Below are positions 49,407-61,788 of a DNA stretch of 64,000 bases, one piece after another. A model generated the notes under the pieces. It was given only the letters and a program-made list of their open reading frames with translations, ran no database searches and had not been told where the DNA came from. Position numbers and translations under genes: made by a program. Source of the DNA: Purshia tridentata (Eukaryota; Streptophyta; Magnoliopsida; Rosales; Rosaceae); the NCBI GenBank assembly GCA_003254885.1, contig QANT01009265.1, forward strand, positions 62,001 through 126,000. The letters are read 5' to 3'. Numbering within the stretch: position 1 is the stretch's first letter; each line of letters opens with the position of its first letter.

Positions 49407-52400
49407 ATGCTTAGGCTTGTTCTCCTTCAATGGCTTCTTCTGCTCTGCTCAGTTTTTTGTTTGGCTTCGGCTAGACCTGGTGAGTGTTCAGTGTTCAGGA
49501 GCATTTTTGCTTCTTCTTCGGTTTTATTGCTGGTTCTCAATTCCTTTACATACTGATTTTTCGATGCTTAATTCGGACTCAAATTCAGTGGCATTGCAAT
49601 CAACTTTGAAGCTGTTGAACTAGTTCTGCTAATTCCTTTACTCTTTGGCTTTTGCTTTTTGCTTTTTAGTGTAATTTGGAAATTGGAGTTCGTTTTCGCG
49701 GAGATCCTATGCTCTACTTTCTGTTTGGCATCGATGTTCCAAGGAAATGGAAATGAATCGGAGATTACAAGTGGAAATAAGTTTTAGTTGTCCAAAAAAA
49801 AATAATTGCTTGTTTGTTTTTAAATGAAATTCAACGAGTTTTAATTCATTCTGGAAAAGGAAAGGAATCTGCGTTTCAGTTTTCCAAATTGGAAACAGAG
49901 AACAGCATAAAACAAGGCTCCAAGTATTGTTTTTCTTATCAACAGCGACAAAAGCAAAGTTGTTTTTCTGATTTATGGAGAAAACAGTGCATTTACGTTT
50001 TACTTGCAGATAATGGATTGCGTTGTTATGCTCAGTGGTCTCTTAAAATTTTGGATGAATTTTCCTTTTTCTGTCATGTTTGTGTTTGATTGAGTCAGCT
50101 GGGTTACAGTAATTAGTAAAATTACAGAGTGTAGAAAAATATTAAAAAAAAAGGAAAAATTGAACAAATACCATGCTGTTTAAGAGTAGATTGGGTCTTT
50201 GTTAAATGTTTTTTGGTGATTTGGTAATCATACAATGTCATGTGGACACGAAGTTTATAGAATATTACTTAATGTTTTACTTTATCTTCTTCTTCTTATT
50301 TGGTTAAAAATTTTCTTTTAACTTGTGTGGTCTGCTCTTGAGTACAGCACCATTTGCTATGCGCATAAGCTGTGGAGCTCGTCAGAATGTGCATACAAAA
50401 CCAACCAATACACTGTGGTTTAAGGATTTTGCATATACAGGGGGAATACCTTTTAATGCGACCCTCCCAAGTTATATCAGTCCTCCACTTCATACACTTC
50501 GCTATTTTCCCTTGTCCGAAGGCCCTGAAAATTGTTACAATATCAATAGAGTCCCACATGGACGTTACTCAGTGAGGATCTTCTTTGGACTGGTTGCACA
50601 ACAAAGCTTTGACACCGAACCTTTATTTGATATTTCTGTCGAAGGCACTCAGATTACTTCTTTAAAATCTGGTTGGAGCAGCCATGATGATCAAGCATTT
50701 GCTGAAGCGCTTGTGTCTATTACAGATGGCTCTGTGTCTATCTGTTTCCATAGCACTGGTCATGGGGATCCAGCAATTCTTTCCCTTGAAATTCTTCAAG
50801 TTGATGATAAAGCATACCATTTCAGCCAGCAATCAGGTCAAGGAATTATCCTCAGAACAGTGAAAAGATTGAGCTGTGGTACTGGGAAGCCAAAGTTTGA
50901 TGTAGATTACGGCGGGGATCATTGGGGTGGCGATAGATTTTGGAGTCCCATTACAACCTTTGGTCAAAATGCTGATACAGCCAGATCTACTGAAAGTAGC
51001 ATTAAACAGGCTTCAAATCCACCAAACTTTTATCCAGGAGATCTTTATAAAAAAGCAATTGTTAGTACCGATAGTCAGCCTGATTTAGAATATTCAATGG
51101 ATGTGGATCCCAATAGAAATTACTCAATTTGGTTACACTTTGCTGAGATTGATTCCTCAGTCACTGGTGTAGGACAAAGGGTATTTGATATCTTGATAAA
51201 CGGTGACATTGCATTTGAAGATGTGGATATTATCAAAATGAGTGGGGACCGTTATGCTGCTCTTGTACTAGACACAACTTTTACTGTAAATGGGAGGACT
51301 TTGACAATAACCTTGCACCCAAAAGATGGTGATCATGCCATAATCAATGCCATGGAGATCTTTGAGGTTATAATGGCTGAGTCGAAAACATTACCAGAGG
51401 AAGGTACAAATGCACCCTCTTTGTTTCTAACTTTTATACATCTTAGTTTGTTTCAACCGTACTAGCATCTAGCAATATGTTTGTATTGTACATGTAAACA
51501 TATAATTGTTCATTTAGTTTGCATATGTTTAATGCATGTGAGTTCTTTATTGCTTATAGTGTTTTGTAAATCTTACTAAAATACTTGAATATGTAGATTT
51601 GCAAGTGTTACGAATGTATTGTTTGGTCTTGTCGCATATCACTTAACATCTTATTTGCTTTATTATACTATTGCTTTTGAAGGCATCTGTACCATGTGTA
51701 ATCTATTATAGATTGCTTTTAGTGCGACTTCTTGAAAATATAGAATGTATCTTTTGGTAGTCAAACTCTATGGAAACTTTTAGTAATAGATCATCCTTTT
51801 CTCTTTCCAAAAAAAAAAATTTCCAGTTAAGGCTTTACAGACTTTGAAGACAGCATTGGGGCTTCCTGTTCGGTTGGGGTGGAATGGTGATCCGTGTGTT
51901 CCCCAACAACATCCGTGGAGTGGAGCAGATTGCCAATTTGATAAAACTAGCGGCAAATGGGTCATTGATGGACTGTACTTTCTTGATCATTCACTTCATT
52001 TCTCATTTATCTTTCTTGCTTGATCTTATTTCTCATTTATCATTCTGAATTTGCAAATTGGAACTTGTTTCATATTCTTATGAGCTTCAATTCATACTGC
52101 CTTTATTTTCTTACTGGAAGAAATTAGACTGTTTTTAAAACAATTTAGTTTTCTGTCATCGTTTAAAAAACTCTTTGATGAAGGTATCAAATGTAAGTTT
52201 TGAATATTGTGCCTTCTTGAGACAACTTTAGGAGATGATGAGCTGTACAGTTGATCTTCTGTTATTTATTTATTTATTTTTGTGATTTATTAAGGAAGTC
52301 ATGTTAATGTTTAAAGTCATTTTTGGCTTATCAAAGTAGGTGTATTTTCTACCCTATGCCTTTGAATTTGAAGTTTAGATAGGAAGGTGTCAAAAACAAG

Positions 52401-54443
52401 CCACTTAAGCCACTGAACATTAAGTTTATACCTGGGCTTTTAATAGTGGACTTTTTTGTTTCTTTTAAAATATCAATCTCCCTGGCCAAAAAACAAAACT
52501 ACCAATCTCAATTCCTATTGGTTCTTTAATGCGAATAATTTTCTTTTGTTTTTGGCTATTTTTTTATTTAAGAACCATAATTGCCTGAGAGACAATGAAG
52601 ATCTTCTAGTCTTAATGCATAAATGTATTTTTAATGTGCTTGAACCACTTGAATTATTTCCATGGTGTAATCATTTCTCTTGTTTTTTTTTTTTTCCCTA
52701 TTCATGCCACAGAATCTGAATTCTAGCACTTTTTGTGTTCCAGCTTCATTTGCCACTACCATAAACTCTACTTTTTAATGTATGCATGCATAAGTGAATG
52801 GAATGGAAATCAATTTCTAGATTTGCTAGCTTTCTGTGCAACATAAATTTCTTCTAGTTTAGTTTTTAAAAATCTTCACATGATGCATAAAAAAAGCTCC
52901 ATGACATTCATGTGTTCCATTATCATGTCAACATTTTTTGAGAATTTGTGTTTACTTCTCTATGCTTAGTGGTCTTGACAACCAAGGTCTCAAGGGATTT
53001 TTGCGGGATGACATATCCAAATTGCAGCATCTACAGAGCATGTGAGTTCCTTTTAAGTCTTTGCTTTGAATTATAAATATTTTATTTTGGTACTTTATAG
53101 CTTTTGTTTTTTCATCTTAACTTTTGATGAAATAGTAGCATGTACTACTGAAATCACATTCTCGCTCAACTTTTGCTTTTGTTTTTAATTATTTTTAAAA
53201 TGAGACAGCTATCAAGTTAAAATGTATAAAAGCCTTCTCAACTATGTTTGTTTAACTTGCGTATTTACAGAAATTTGAGTGGAAATAGCATTCATGGAGC
53301 CATTCCATCCTCAATAGGAAAACTAACAAGCTTGGAAGTACTGTAAGTGAGCTTATATATATATATTCTCTTCAGACAGCGTAGATTGTTTTTCTGGACT
53401 GTGCATCTGTCTAAAATTGATTGTTGTGATTGTATCTTATGGAAGTCTTCAGTTTCAGTTAACTAAATCATATTCAATTCCATTTCATGACAGTTTCCTC
53501 GAGTTTTATTTTTTGGGTCAATGTAATATTCAAAAACAAATGCTCCTTCCTCTGCAGGGACTTCTCCTATAATTTCTTCAATGGATCAATACCTGAAACC
53601 CTTGGACAGTTGACATCATTACAAAGACTGTAAGATATATTATGCATCTTACTAACCCATGAAGTTAAAATGTATAGAAAGATAACTCTAACCTTAGTTG
53701 TCATGGTGCAGTAATCTCAATAGCAATTCTCTGTCTGGGAGAGTCCCAGCTGCTCTAGGAGGAAGGCTTTTGCACAGAGCTAGCTTCAAGTATGATTTTA
53801 GTCAGTACTAGTATGAACATATTTTAGGCCCTCCAAAGGCATATCATTACATGTTATCATAAATAGAAATGTATTGATAAAAAATGTCCTAGTCGAAAGA
53901 TATTTTTTATCAATGTGTTGCTAACTCTGAGCTCCATACTTGTCTTTGACTTGAATGCAGTTTCACTGATAATGATGGTCTTTGCGGCATACCTGGATTA
54001 CCTACATGTGGGGCACACCTTACTGCGGGTGAAGTGATTGGAATTGTCTTTGGTGTGTTGACAGTGCTCCTGCTTGTTATTATCTGTTCAATATGCTGTT
54101 GGAAAAGGCGACAGAATATCCTCCGAGCACAGCAAATAGCTGGTAAGGATATTGATTTTGTTCGGTAAAGGAAAACGCCACTGCATAAGATGGTGCTGAT
54201 AATAAAGACTGAAAAATTGACACTATCTAATACCTTACAATACACAAAAACTGTTGGCAGGCATTAACATACCTTACTGTTAATTTAATGCAAATTATGA
54301 TCCACCTTGTTTGTGCAGCAAGGGAAGCTCCATATGCAAAAGCAAGGACCCATTTATCACGTGACATTCAGATGAACAGGCAATATAATCATCATGGCCA
54401 ATCTCGGACAGCAGCTGAGACCGGGCCAATCTTGCTCTCTTGA
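49407..54443 (+). CDS. RLP4: RLP4-like receptor protein with malectin-like domain and LRRs
   Basis: Nine exons: 49407-49479, 50348-51403, 51827-51974, 52970-53041, 53271-53342, 53558-53629, 53712-53789, 53961-54142 and 54319-54443. They close in frame to 625 residues, very near the length I recall for Arabidopsis RLP4 (At1g28340). A hydrophobic signal peptide occupies residues 1-22. A large malectin-like extracellular domain (about 27-375, with WLHFAEI and FDILING) follows. Then come a linker with WNGDPCVP and leucine-rich repeats encoded by three consecutive 72-nt exons of 24 residues each, the classic LRR module, plus a partial one. A Cys pair (CGIPGLPTC) caps them. A single transmembrane helix (about 549-571) is followed by a short basic tail without kinase domain. 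Role by family: cell-surface protein of receptor-like protein class; cell-wall or partner-kinase signalling is inferred. Confidence 0.94.
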
Positions 54444-57093
54444 TTAGACAACCTTCACCCCAAAACCCATTCTAGTTGAAGTTTGCCTCTGCTTGGGTGC
54501 CCCGACTGTGTTTGCTCCGTATCATGAATCCCGAGCAGTAAGATTATTATGGACTTGCATGCCATCTAGGTCTCTTCGCATTACTGCTTGCATTGGTCCG
54601 GTTTCCTTTGAATTCGTACCAAGTAATGCTCGATCAGGATCCAGTAGAATAGTTACAGAAGATCAGATCCCTCCTAAAATCTTGTACATTGCTCCAATTC
54701 TTTCTTCTTCTTTTCAATTTTGGTAAAGATGTAACAAGCAGAGGAAGTGATGCATATAGAAATCAAAATGTTTCATGGTTCCACTCATTAGGCAAATTTC
54801 ATGTATTTTCTACTCCCGAAATTCTCTGCATAATCAGTGCCCAAACTTTTAGCAGCAAAAACTGAAAACAGCATACAAATAGTAAATATTAGGATAAAAT
54901 TGTCCAAAGATATTGATGTTATTGCCTACTCTAGCCAGCCAGTTTACAAATGGAAGTCAATGGTGATTCAGATTTTGTAGGTGAATGTTGACTACTACTA
55001 AAAATAGTTTTCTAAACAAGATTTTTAAGAAATTGTTTGACATTTGAATGCTAATAGTAGCTTCATCCAAAAAACTTAAAAGGGACATGAGAGAGTTGGG
55101 GGGGAAATGTCACACATGCCCCCATTTAGATTCTGAGGATCCATAGGTACATATCATCCATCATAAAGACCCAAATTATAGTTGTACTAGGTCGCACTCC
55201 CATGCCAAGGTAGAAGAGACTATTCATAAGATATCATGTACATACATATCCCATGTTTTACTGTAGGCGCTTAATAGAAACTGAAGCTCCTAAAATTAGC
55301 AATTACAGTAACAGCTTGTTGCTAATACAAATAGTAACGATACACTCCGGTAAATACTAGTAAATACAAAGTTACAAACCCAACTCGGTCAAAAAGCCCA
55401 CTAACACCACACGTGTCATGACGTCAAAATTCAGAGACCCATTAAGAAAAAAATGTATTTGAAAATAATGAAAATACCCTTCACGTGAAACAAGTGTCTG
55501 TAGCTGCTGCAGCCTGCAGAGAGCTGCAGATTTCTACCTACATCACCATAGATCAATTTCGGCACTTCGAACGGTCGAGATTGTAACTGCATCGCCTATG
55601 TCTCTGACTCTCTGCAACACTTTCTCATACGCCTTTACAGAATCCGAGAAAGACAAAGGGGTACTAATGAACCAAGGCATGCATAAAAGAATCCATTCTT
55701 TTGGACCAATATCAATAAAAAATAGTTATTACCTTCTGATTTTGGCTCTATTTTCCTTGCTATTTTGTACGAATTTGCCTCTTACATTTATGGGAGTGTT
55801 TTGAGTCTTTTTAAATGGTGGAGAAGAATTTTAGTAGAACTCGAACCAAGCAACAAAGATCTTAGAAAATTATACAAAACTACATAGATCTTAAATGCGG
55901 TAATCGAACCAAATTTTATAATTACGTACGTTCAAGTCTCATATCCCAATTGATGTGATATTAAACATTCCAGAGATAATATTCAAAGCACTTACTACAT
56001 TTTTTGCTGACAATTTTTTCAAATTACAAATTGAAACTGTTAAACACACTAATAGATGTTTTTTATTGTAACTCTCAAACGGTTTCAATCAAATTTTTAG
56101 TTAGTATTTCGCAAGTAACATGTAAAAAAATTCCTTCTAAGTGACTATTTTCTTGACATAATTATTTATTATAATTAATAATTGATAAACAGCCGAACTG
56201 AAACTGGCAGATAATTTATCAAGTGAGTACCAATTAAACATTGCAACAAGCATTTGAACAGCATGGTGGACTTAAAGGTGCACAGGTTTATGATGATGTA
56301 TTAATTTTAAGACATACAGTGTGAGTTCCCGTGAGTTTGGTTGCGGCAGAACGAGGAGGATGCTTGGTCTCTACTCTTTAGCCATGACCACCCACCAGCA
56401 CCGTACGATTATTTTGATCAGAGGCTGAGAGGTGAGTAGTGGGTCAGTGGTCAGCACCTAATTAACCGAGTCAAACACGCCATCGACGCAAGCAAGGCAG
56501 CAGTAATCAGTTAATTCAATTCAAAACCCATCCCCGCTTCCAGTCTCTAACTCACCCCCCCTGTCTCCTGCTACTCAGACACCACCTATCTACCCTCCAC
56601 GTGTCCCCTTCTCCCACTCCATACACTACACGATACGCCACCCCGGCCCCACACTTTGGCATTTTTTAATTTAATGTCGAAATTGAATTAAATGGCAGGC
56701 GCCGCTGAGGCTGACCCGCGCCGTACAAGCTGGGTAGGGCTTACATCATCCCCTGCCGCAGTGAGAGACTACTCATAACTCTCACATGGACACCTCTCCC
56801 TACTCAGGCGGCGGCTCTTTGTCTTCCCCCCACTGGGCCCCACCCTCACACCTGAACCGCTGAACCCACATCTCTCATCTTCATCACAATCCAACGACCC
56901 CAATAATTCACATTTATAAAAAATAATAATAATAATCATTATATAAATAAAAAGAGCCGTGCCGTCCAGCCGACGATTACGGGTGACTCAGTGGGACCCT
57001 TCCATCCACACTTTACACACTCCCCACTCTCTCCCTCAAATCTCTTCACTCTCTCAAGCTTTGCTCTCTCTCTCTCTCTCTCTTCGTGCTTTC
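54444..57093. other. RLP4-like 3' flank and ERF upstream region
   Basis: The first few hundred bases are the receptor gene's 3' UTR. Further on are G-box-like CACGTGT motifs at about 55413 and 56598. The block from 56300 to 57000 is CG-richer, consistent with the ERF promoter. No other gene recognised. Confidence 0.4.
56940..56949 (+). promoter_or_regulatory. Candidate TATA box of the ERF gene
   Basis: TATATAAATA, 145 bases before the ERF start codon. It would put the transcription start near 56975 and give a leader of about 120 bases containing a CT repeat at 57064-57083. A DRE/CRT-like GCCGAC core lies at 56969-56974. Confidence 0.45.
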
Positions 57094-57636
57094 ATGGCTA
57101 CTGCTTCGTCTTCTTCTCGCGAGGGCCACTACAGAGGGGTCCGGAAGAGGCCGTGGGGCCGCTACGCTGCCGAAATCCGAGACCCGTGGAAGAAGACCCG
57201 GGTCTGGTTGGGTACATTCGACACACCGGAAGAAGCTGCGCTCGCCTACGACGGGGCCGCCAGGTCGCTCCGCGGAGCCAAGGCCAAGACCAACTTTCCT
57301 GCGCCGGTCGCGGGCGGCCTCTCTCTCGACCTCAACGTGAATCCGTCTGCCGCCGCCGCCCACTGGGCCTCCCACTCGGGCCGGCTGGTCCTCGGCGAGT
57401 TTTTGCACACCGGAGTGTTGAAGGATCACATGGGCTGCTGCGGCGGGGGAGCGAGCGACGAGACGACTTCGTTGGTGGTGAAGAGGGAGCCTCATGTGGG
57501 GTCCGGTAGTGCGGTCGCCTTGGGTGGTGGTGCTTTGAGTCCGGTTCCTGAGGGTTCGGGTACGGCGTCATTTTTGGGGCTGGTCCGACGTGGTCTTCCC
57601 ATTGATCTCAACGAGCCTCCTCCATTGTGGCTTTAG
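57094..57636 (+). CDS. ERF12-like: AP2/ERF repressor of class VIII with EAR motifs
   Basis: Intronless, 180 residues. The AP2/ERF domain (about residues 12-70) has the GRYAAEIRD and WLGTFDT segments, with the Ala and Asp that distinguish ERF from DREB. Two repression motifs are visible: LSLDLNVNP at about 76-84, containing both LxLxL and DLNxxP patterns, and the C-terminal [13 protein letters not shown]. Family knowledge: such ERFs (Arabidopsis ERF3/4/10/11/12) bind GCC boxes and recruit TOPLESS-type corepressors in the nucleus. By position it corresponds to At1g28360/At1g28370. Start ATG 57094 was chosen because translation upstream gives only leader-like sequence; the larger frame from 56959 adds a Leu/Ser-rich extension translated from the CT repeat. 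It is GC-richer than its neighbours. Confidence 0.95.
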   Translation: MATASSSSREGHYRGVRKRPWGRYAAEIRDPWKKTRVWLGTFDTPEEAALAYDGAARSLRGAKAKTNFPAPVAGGLSLDLNVNPSAAAAHWASHSGRLVLGEFLHTGVLKDHMGCCGGGASDETTSLVVKREPHVGSGSAVALGGGALSPVPEGSGTASFLGLVRRGLPIDLNEPPPLWL

Positions 57637-60600
57637 AGTGTGTAAATAATAAAGTGATCGAGGAACGACAGTTGGTGCGGTTGCCAGTAGTCATTTTACG
57701 GTGTCGTTTTAGTATCACATGATCTCGGTTTTTAATATTATTATTTTTTAGTGTTTCGCTTTTATCTAATTCTTCTTCCCGCACTTATGTTTCGGATGTT
57801 TGAAGATTGAGAGTCTGAGGAGTGACCCAGAAAAAATATATATATATATATATTAAAATTGAAGTATTAGAATTTAGAGAGGCTTTGTATATATAGATGT
57901 GTTTTGATGAAACACTTTCCAGTTGAATTTTCAGTTCCAATTAGATAAAGTTAGAAGCTTTTGAAATGGCATTGGGACTAGAAAAGTGGGGTGTGTGTGC
58001 AGTCTCGAGTTCGAAGCAAAGTGTGTGATCATCTGTTTCCGATAATTTCATACAAACATTGTGTGAGAGAGATATAGAGAGAGACCCACTCGCAGTTGAA
58101 AGCGCGTGTGATTCCTTAATTGAGAGTGTCCATGTCTGTGTCTGTCCCGACATGACATGGAGAGGTGGGAGTGCCCTAAATATATAATTGGCTATTAATT
58201 GAAGACTTGAAGTTGTTATTTTATTATCAAATTTATTTTCTAATTTTGTTAGTTTTTAAATTAATTAAGAAAGTTTTGTATTTGGGATAAGTTGGTGTCT
58301 TTGGACTGGAGAAGGTAACTTTTGGATGTTCTGGTAGAAAATTGCCGCGTTGTTCATGTGTGATGTGATATTGTGATGTGCCGGCTTTGGGTCACTTTCG
58401 CTTCCCTCTTCACCATCCTATGGGAATCTGCCGTCCATTTATCTCTCTCTCTCAATTTCCACGAATTATAATACAAAACCTTGATTTAGAGTGTTAATAA
58501 TTAAACAATGACATGCAATCAATTTCAAGCATAGTGAGTTAGTCACACCTTTGGCCTTGGCTACTTTTCAGATGTAAGTTATTCCTCATCTCAATCCAGG
58601 AGCTGAGAAAGACAAAGTTATAACATGCCCCATCTACTGATTTTGATGGGTGCCTATATATGGGCTAGGGTTTTGCTATTTGGTAAAACATTGCGGTGAA
58701 AAGAACCAAAACTAAATTGTTGGGTTGTGTGAACCTAAACTATAGACTTGATCGTCACCCAAACAAAAATAAAGTATAGACTTTAGACTTCAAAATCGTT
58801 CATGTATGTGTGGGCACTGTGAATTATATAATGCAATTTATGTGTTAACATGAAATAAGTTGTAGAGATATATATTTTTTACATAATGAAGTATTGATTT
58901 ATAATTTAAAATGAATTCTATCATTGTAAGTTCTTTTTTACCTTTAATTCAATTACAATAAAATTAAAATTAAGCTCACCACTGCAAATGGTCTTAGGAA
59001 TTTACACCAAAAAATATACAGATACTATATAAAATTATGAAATACTGAGTTTGGAGTAGTTTGAGTGATGGTTACATTTGTCAATACTCAGTATATAAAC
59101 AAGAAATATAAGTACTTCTAGAACTTGTATTAGAATTTAGAATGGATTGGACCTAACATTATAAAGCGAAAAGTCTAGGAAGTCTCCAGTGGCTCCAAGT
59201 AGTAATTTGTTTGGTCTTTGATGTTTATGTGATAATTCCAAAATATGCATGGTGTAGGTGTAGGCTGTAGGCGGCTGTAGGTGTAGTAGTACGAGTCAGC
59301 AGCTGGTTTTGATTAAAAAAGCAAACAAAAGATTGTAATCTAGTTAAAGGCTAGATTACACAATCCATTGTCCCCCTCTTTCTTGAATCTCAATTAACCT
59401 ATTGGTTTCTTACGAAACATATAATTAATTGATTAATTAGTTGCATTTTTAATTTAGAATTTTATATACAAAGCAAGGAATTGAAGGGAATGATAGAAAG
59501 ATTGATGGTTGATTTAATTGAGTATTGAAAAGTGGATGAGACGGCCATTATCTCTTTAGCTTGGTCAATGTTTTCCTTTTAGCAGCTGCCCTTTAGCCTT
59601 TTAGGCTTTTAGGACGGCGTTTTTGGGTACCAACCACAGTGTCCATCCGACCCCATTCAAACTTTTGAGGTCCTTTTCATGTGTAGCCCAAATTCATCAC
59701 AAAAGTAATACAATAATTATATTTGTATTGTATTGATGATGATTTACAAGATATGCAATCAGTAAATTAAATATAATACCAATACAAGTAAGTAGCTATG
59801 AGAGATTTGAAATTAAGGACCACCCTATCCTAATAATATCAGAGGTCGCAATGGAGCTAAAAAAGGTATTCGAATATTATAAAATGTACTGTGCATCGAA
59901 TAGGCATGCAGTTGAAATATTAGTGGAAAAAAGCTGTACTGTATGCATCGAATCTGTCTTTATGTCCCTTATATCATATATTGTAATTGTTAATTTGTTA
60001 TCATGTTATGTGATGTATATACAGAGAATAAGGCAGCGAATAAAATAAAAGGAAACAAGAGTGACACGCAAAGTCGGCAGAGTACCTAATTTCAACGTCA
60101 CCACTCAGCCACTACTCACCATCATCATCGCTGCTCCTCTGCACTCTCTGCAGCCTCTGCAGCACTCAGGATTCTGCACTTGTACGCATCCCGGCCGTCT
60201 ATTCAAACCCATCGATTTGACCCTCCCTTTGGGTCCCCACCTCCCTTTCTGTGCCACTGCCAACCAAGTACTAATTTTATTTTTCTTGGTTGCTAATTCC
60301 AACCAACCATATATTCATGCATTGCAACTTCAGCAATCAATACTCTTTATCACTTGCCTTCACACGGCTGGGCCCGCACACAACCCAATCTGTCGCCACC
60401 AGAGGCGTCACGGCCGTCTCCCTCTCCGACTTTGCCCTCCTGTCCTTGCGTGCGTTTCCCTTACACTAAACAACGATATAATAATAAATATTATAATTAA
60501 AGTTTGATATTGCTTTTAAAAATTAAAATAAACCCAAAAAACTGAAGTGAAGTTTTTGTTTCGTTGTTGTTTTAAATTTGTCCTACTAAAACTCTATAGC

Positions 60601-60949
60601 CCCGTCGGTGACGGTGACGGCACACCGTCTGTCTACGACTTGAAGAATGACCTTTTGTGTTTTGTATGTACTTCCTTTTTAAATCGTTGAAAAATATTGA
60701 CAACTGCAGTGACATGGGCATGCATAGCATCATATGATGATCATCATCATGTATTAAGAATTTATGAGTACATTAAATAAGGTAGTTTGGTTTTGAACTT
60801 TTTTGTTAATTTCTTAATAATGGATACTGAAATAGGAACAATTTCTTTTGAGGAATTAATTAGCAGAACAAAGTGTTGCATTAGGAATGTAGAAGAAAAG
60901 AACAGGTAATGGGATGACAACATTGACAAGTGAGGAGTCAAAAAAAGAC

Positions 60950-60993
<44 letters not shown>

Positions 60994-61788
60994 GAATCTG
61001 TCGTGGATCACGTGGAGCAGTGGGCGCATGGCCGTGCGCTTTTTTAACAAGAAAACAAAGAGTGAAAGTTGAGTGAGAGACGGTGACAATTTCTTTTACC
61101 TCCCCTTATTCTGTGGGCCCCTCGGTCAAAACCCAGGCCAACACTCAAAAGACCATAAAAGCAAATTCGTACAATACTCAGTCTTTAAATTCAAATATTA
61201 TACCCAACCCAGTCTATTGAAATTTTACAGTCTTAGAAATCGTAACACTCAAAAAAAATGAAAGTCTATCACTGACTTTTGGTTTTACTGTGGAGTAAGA
61301 ATCATCACAACTAAACAATTCAGGTATAAGTATAATAAAAACTAGGGCTAGTCTACGAGAGTGGTACCAATAGCCAACTGTTTTCAAATTAGGAAAAACT
61401 TGACTAAGTCAATATGGCTAGAGAGGAAAGAAATAAACACAAAACTTTACTGAATTGGGCCCCAGAAGGATGATACCTTTCCATTTGTGGGATCATTTTA
61501 ACAATGGGGCACATAGGCTTTGTCCAAAAGGCTAGCTAGCTAAGCCCACCAAGCATAAAGCTTTCGATGAGACAGAGAGCATCCAACTTGTTCACTTCTC
61601 AGTGCAGTCACACAAAATACTTATCTGCTCACATCTGTATTAGTGCCTACACTAGTATAGAGTATTTCTTAGTCATCCATATATAGATTATAAACGTGCA
61701 AGCTTCTTTTACTAACTACTGAAATTGTATATATGATAATAACTGTATAGCGTCCAGCTTTTATTGACTTTATAAATGCAGTAACTTC
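57637..61788. other. Spacer between ERF and Yippee-like genes
   Basis: About 4 kb of AT-rich DNA. It includes the ERF 3' flank with a TA run near 57836-57853 and a GA run at about 60954-60991. A 148-codon frame at 60061-60507 is Pro/Leu-rich without domains and not convincing. The Yippee 3' UTR must lie at the right edge. No other feature seen. Confidence 0.4.

Noticed and set aside
57046-57571. Long Arg- and Pro-rich open frames in other frames of the ERF gene
   Set aside because: They are GC-driven alternative frames of a real intronless gene.
60061-60507. 148-codon plus-strand open frame
   Set aside because: Low-complexity Pro/Leu/His composition, no recognisable domain and no splice partner; probably chance in a GC-richer stretch.
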